Shown here piece by piece: positions 59,901 through 64,000 of a stretch of DNA of 64,000 nucleotides (position 1 is the stretch's first letter; each line of letters begins with the position of its first letter). A model generated the notes under the pieces. The model was not told where the DNA came from. It worked only from the letters and a program-made list of their open reading frames with translations, and did not search any database. This stretch comes from Eukaryota sp. TZLM1-RC. Taxonomy: Eukaryota > Metamonada: BaSk clade. Made by a program: the position numbers and the translations under genes. The stretch spans positions 434,001 through 498,000 of the forward strand of contig JAUPSS010000004.1 in assembly GCA_040285825.1 (NCBI GenBank). Reading direction: 5' to 3'.

Positions 59901-62662
59901 CCATCGTTATACCTGGAAGGAAGGTAATGTTTACCCGTGCCGCTTTCGGTTTAAAGAATGTACCAGCCATCTTCCAAAACTTAATGAGAAAAATATTCGA
60001 TTGTGACGAAGTTTTTATCTATCTCGACGATATAATCGTAGCTGCTGAAAACAAAACAGATTTCTTGAACCGCCTAGAGTATATATTTATGAGAGCCCGA
60101 GACTACTGTGTCCGAATTGGCCTTCACAAGTGCGCCTTTCAGACCAAAGACTACCCAATTCGTGTATTAGGAACTATTTTCGAGAAAGGAACTCGAAGAA
60201 TCTGCCCCTCTAGAATAGTAAAGCTGAATAAAATTCCAATCCCAACTTCCGTCCCAGAACTACGATCTTTTGTAGGTGCAATCAACTTCGTTCGAGATTG
60301 GTTACCCGCAGTAAGCACTGAACTCGCCCCGCTCACTGAACTGCTGAAAGGATCTCCCCGCAAGATACTCTTGAACCAACAACAGATTGAATGCTTTCAG
60401 AATATTAAGAAGTTGATATCAAATAGCGTGCCACTAGAGCTTCCCGATGATACTTCTCAAATATTAGTCTCTACTGATGCTTCAGAGAAAGGCATCGCCG
60501 GCATTATCTGGAAAGAACTTTCCCCTTCCGAACCTGGAACCTGTCTTTCAGAAAGAAATTTAGCCCCTCTATCTTTTTATTCCAGGATTCTCACCCCTTC
60601 CCAGCAACGATGGTCTACTTTACAGAAGGAATTATTCGCCATCGTAATGACCTTGAACCAGCCAAACCTGTCGTCTTTCTTGCAAACTAAGCACCTCACT
60701 TTGTTTTGCGATCACAAAAATTTGTCCTACCTATTCTCTTGCCCTGACTCCAACCGTGTAGTTCTCCGCTGGATCCCTGTATTGCAGTCCTTCTCATTTG
60801 ATTGTGTACACGTAAACGGACCAAATAATCATTGGGCTGATTATTTATCGCGGTCACTCCCTAAGAAAGAAGAAAAACCTGAAAAGAAGAAAACGAAGAC
60901 CAGAAGTGCTAAAGCAAGTGCGAAGGTAAACTCCTTGATCTCTATCGAAGACGGGAAGACCCCCTTCTACCAAGTTACCAGTTATGATCCTGAAGAACAC
61001 TACAGAGGACTCCCGGCTAGATTACGAACTGCTTCCTACCTAGAGGTGGCTTCATATTATAACCCAGATTGTCGCTCCTTACCTTGTCCATGTCAAGCCG
61101 GACATGGTTTCCACTATTGCCCTGGCGAGGTACGTTTCTGTGAAGTTGTTAACGATAAATATTATACTGAAGTAGGAAACCGTAACCCTGACACCATGCT
61201 TACCCATATCAAGGAACCAGTATCACCAATCATAGTCAATATCAATGTTTCACAAGCCGTTATCCCCATTGTCCCGATCCCTCTTATCTGTTATGACGCT
61301 AAGACCCTTCTATACCCTCCAAACTTGATCTTCCCCTTTTCTCCAATCGGAACCTATTTCAACTTCCATGCCATTGACACTCCACCTTCATGGTATTCCC
61401 TTAATCGTCGCGACGCCAGAAGACTCTTGACTGCTACCGCCCGTCGTTCCGAATCAGACCCATTCGCCATTCTTAACTCCCTGGAACATTTTTCTTCACT
61501 CGATCGTAGGGACATCGATAACATTCAAAATGGATCCTCTCCTTATCATTTTATTCTCTCTACTGACATATGCTTTATTTATCAACATGTGTTTCCTCTT
61601 TCCAAGTCAAAAGATCCTTACGCCTCTGTCGCTCATATGCACCCTGATACCCCAATTCATCCAAAGATCCATAATCGTTCTATTCCGATAGCCGATATCA
61701 TCCAACATGGAAACTGGAATAACCGCCTTTATTTTTATGACCCAACTCTCCCTGCTCGCTCTTATCTCCCTGAAGTGATTCCGCCTAATGCTTTCTTCAT
61801 AAAACTTAATTGCTTCCCTGCCTGTGTAACCTTAGGACAGTTAATTAACAATATCGACCCCCTGCATCTAGCTCCCCTGCCACTCGAGATGATTCCCTAT
61901 ACTCCTGATCACGCCTCCGATATCTCCTTTAACCTAGAAACCTTATTTGTTAATGACGATTTATATAAACTCACCGAGAATGATATCCTGACATTACCTA
62001 TTAACGAATTCTTAAGATTTGGAATCTTGAATCCCAGCCAACGAAGTTCAATTCCTCTCTCTAGGTATAGCCTCCAATTCTACGACGAAATCTACGAAGA
62101 AGTCTTGTATTCTCCTTTCCTCAGCTCCCGATCCTGGTGCGACGCCGATATAGAACATGAACTAGAAATGCAAGATTTGATAGGAGATGAAAACGCCGGA
62201 TCATCCATCCCCTGTTATATCCCTCCTCCTATTTTTGGTGCCGCCGTTAACTCTCACCGACTGCTACAGCTTCATAACTTTTCCTCCGAGTTCATTCCCG
62301 ACTATCTAATGTACCCTTTATTTGTTTACATCTATCATTATTGTGATGATGGTAATGCGTGCCCCCATCCCGTGGTGACTTACCAATATTCTTACAAAGA
62401 AGTGGAAAATAGTTCTATTCCAAAACAACTACTTACTCCCGTCCCTCGAAATTTTTACCTTTCTTCGAAACTCAACTCATGCAATACCTGCCCACACGTA
62501 GATAGTATTCTCAGATCCTTGCTAGACGAACTCTCGTTAGCTAATTACATACGAACAACCAAGCCTTTAGACACCATACCCTATAACTTTAAGATCGCTT
62601 TCTATGATAAAGAACTCCAAGCCGTAGTCCTCTTCCAGACAGCTCCCCGACGGAACTTATAG
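56900..62662 (+). CDS. Gag-protease-RT-RNase H polyprotein with a large novel C-terminal region; one internal TAG
   Basis: The ATG at 56900 opens a frame closed by TAG at 57584-57586; the same frame then stays open to TAG at 62660-62662. Parts in order: acidic N-terminus (EEVNPEDVQYNLYD), capsid-like helices, the internal TAG, more Gag (IRPEPLRRLLKSEAEDFLIS), zinc knuckle CNYCKKPGHVVRDC (about 57975), protease MVDTGATVSCIS (about 58970), RT with IYLDDIIVAA (about 60018), RNase H (STDASEKGIAGIIW, about 60470) ending HWADYLSRSLP (about 60865). About 590 residues (60880-62660) follow that match no retroelement domain I know. They are Pro/Tyr/Asn-rich with Cys clusters (CRSLPCPCQAGHGFHYCPG). The TAG is probably a recent nonsense change; readthrough is possible. 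Confidence 0.88.
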
Positions 62663-62669
62663 TAAAGAA

Positions 62670-64000
62670 ATGCACTCCCTCATTCCATTCCCAGACCCTG
62701 ACCAGTCCATTGAACCAGTTTGCTCTATTGTCAATGTGACCACGAGATCTCAAGTTCCCCAAGAAGAAACTGAAGAAGACACTCAAGAAGTTGACCCTGA
62801 ACCCAACACGCCTGAAACAACTTCATCAGACTTCATCGACCAGAACTCTGCCCACTCTCCAGCCGAAGCCTTCTTAAGAAAGATATTTAATGAACAAAAG
62901 AAGTTGTTAGATGATGACGAACTTTTCTCCAACTGTGTAATTGACGAAAAGACTGGCTTAAAACTAACTCCAGATAAGAAGATAATCATTCCCCCTTTGA
63001 TGATCCCTGAAATACTAAACCACGTTCACGGCTCTACTGAAGCAGGACACCCAGCCTTGATGAACGCATGGAAGTCGTTAAGAAATTCTGACTTTTTCTG
63101 GCCTTTCATCAAACGAGACTTAGAACAACATGTCCGTCAATGTATTCCATGTCAAAAGAATTCAACTGTACCCAAAACCCAAATCTCCTCTTCCGGCTCA
63201 CTGACTCAATCCCGTAGACCCTTCGAGTATCTCCATTGTGATACGATAGGTCCTATCTCTACTGACTCTCGCAAGAACAAATATGTTCTACATTTCGTAG
63301 ATGCTTTTTCTAAATTCAGTATCTTATGTCCTGTACCAGACATCAAATCCATCACTGTAGCTGATGCCATCCTCTCTAACGTATACGCAACCTTCGGTGC
63401 TCCCAGAGCAATTCATTCTGATAACGGAACTGAATTTTGCAATGCCGTTTTTGACTCTCTTTGTAAGTTGCTCAATATCACCCACTCTACGTCCATTCCG
63501 CATTTTCACCAGTCGAATGGTTTAGTTGAACGCCAACATCGTATCATCCTACAGAACCTCAGGAAGGTACTTTTAGACTTTGTCGATTATGACAATTGGT
63601 CAGACTACCTTCCATTTTGCCAGATAATCGCCAACAGTACTTTCAGAAAATCCCTTAATGCCTCTCCCTACGAACTCATCTTTGGCTCTGATACCTCTCC
63701 CCGACTGCTTCCTGTCGAAGTAACGAAATCGTTAGAGTTAAGACCCGATCAGCCTGATGTCCCAAACTATATGTCTTCCCTGTCCAAACTTTCCCTAACT
63801 ATCAAGGAAAAGTGGAATTCTGTCGCAAACAACACTCCTCCCTCTGACATTTTACCTGAACCTAAGTTCAAGCCTCAACCTGGCTCTCGAGTCTTTGTCC
63901 TCCGAGAACACCCTAACAAGCTCCATGGTCATTTCGCTGGACCTTATATTGTTAAAAAGATAATTTCCCGTAGTTCCCTCATGGTAGAAAACCCAATAAC
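62670..64000 (+). CDS. Integrase frame of the second gypsy element (partial)
   Basis: The ATG at 62670 lies 7 nt after the polyprotein stop, in the +1 frame; the frame itself is open from about 62627, a 36-nt overlap with the preceding frame. The 443 visible codons contain the integrase zinc finger (HVHGSTEAGHPAL ... HVRQCIPCQ), the catalytic core (HCDTIGPI about 63236, HSDNGTEF about 63417, NGLVERQH about 63518: D-D-E) and the GPY/F module (HGHFAGPYIVKKI). The C-terminus and stop are beyond the window. Whether it starts at its own ATG or is reached by frameshifting cannot be decided from sequence alone. Confidence 0.9.
   Translation, partial: MHSLIPFPDPDQSIEPVCSIVNVTTRSQVPQEETEEDTQEVDPEPNTPETTSSDFIDQNSAHSPAEAFLRKIFNEQKKLLDDDELFSNCVIDEKTGLKLTPDKKIIIPPLMIPEILNHVHGSTEAGHPALMNAWKSLRNSDFFWPFIKRDLEQHVRQCIPCQKNSTVPKTQISSSGSLTQSRRPFEYLHCDTIGPISTDSRKNKYVLHFVDAFSKFSILCPVPDIKSITVADAILSNVYATFGAPRAIHSDNGTEFCNAVFDSLCKLLNITHSTSIPHFHQSNGLVERQHRIILQNLRKVLLDFVDYDNWSDYLPFCQIIANSTFRKSLNASPYELIFGSDTSPRLLPVEVTKSLELRPDQPDVPNYMSSLSKLSLTIKEKWNSVANNTPPSDILPEPKFKPQPGSRVFVLREHPNKLHGHFAGPYIVKKIISRSSLMVENPI

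Larger units (their letters stand above)
56752..64000 (+). mobile_element. Second Ty3/gypsy retrotransposon, enlarged pol, runs off the window
   Basis: Begins with a probable 172-bp LTR (56752-56923), then one frame of about 1920 codons with a single internal TAG (Gag, protease, RT, RNase H, an unknown 590-residue region) and a separate integrase frame reaching the window end. Sequence is visibly richer in G+C (many CCT, GAC and AAC codons) than its surroundings. Domain order is that of Ty3/gypsy. The 3' LTR and target duplication lie outside the window, so the left boundary is inferred from inverted LTR ends TGTTGG/CCAACA. Confidence 0.9.

Noticed and set aside
1-64000. CRISPR arrays, operons or bacterial origin
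   Set aside because: No regularly spaced short repeats, no ribosome-binding sites or gene clusters; gene content and intron are eukaryotic.

Overview
This is an A+T-rich nuclear DNA window from a microbial eukaryote (protist). The evidence is a translation factor (eIF3j), a ribosome-biogenesis protein (Noc2), a CNNM-type transporter split by a 28-nt GT-AG intron, a eukaryotic Ser/Thr kinase, an RCC1-repeat protein and many eukaryotic transposon families. Host genes end in TAA, TAG and TGA, so the standard code applies. I cannot place the lineage more precisely.

Host genes are few and far apart: an RCC1-LRR protein (4817-7048, +), a Ser/Thr kinase with a histidine-kinase-like ATPase tail (12776-14854, -), a DUF21/CBS (CNNM) protein (25239-26484, +, one tiny intron), a probable zeta-class (CDCA-like) carbonic anhydrase (39535-40422, +), Noc2 (51145-52911, +), eIF3j (54066-54647, +) and a UPF0488/C8orf33-like protein (55146-55565, -). 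There are also broken host-type genes: a coiled-coil/LRR gene cut in two by a LINE (26985-27294 plus 29637-30000) and an RCC1/kinase pseudogene between 28-bp inverted repeats (35873-37467).

Most of the rest is transposons, often nested. (1) At least five diverged subfamilies of non-LTR retrotransposon carry RT, a C-C-H-C zinc motif and a restriction-like endonuclease (R2/NeSL/CRE type), followed by a conserved C-terminal domain; about 20 fragments lie on both strands. (2) A Ty3/gypsy element (42408-49809, -) has identical 154-bp LTRs and a 4-bp target duplication and sits inside a LINE; a degraded relative occupies 1-1955. (3) A second gypsy element (about 56752 to beyond the window end) carries about 590 extra residues between RNase H and integrase. 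(4) Two short LTR elements encode only Gag (17673-18772 and 20623-21584). (5) hAT and Tc1/mariner remnants are present. (6) A 1.63-kb inverted repeat (16403-19132 against 21585-23210) encloses the mariner remnant; one Gag-only element has inserted into its left arm.

The genes form no operon-like or pathway cluster. Several boundaries can be read exactly from target-site duplications (agac, actt, aagtaa), which gives a clear order of insertion. The most notable items are the Gag-only LTR elements, the enlarged gypsy polyprotein, the LTR-to-LTR coding layout, the kinase/HATPase fusion, the CDCA-like enzyme and the 28-nt intron.
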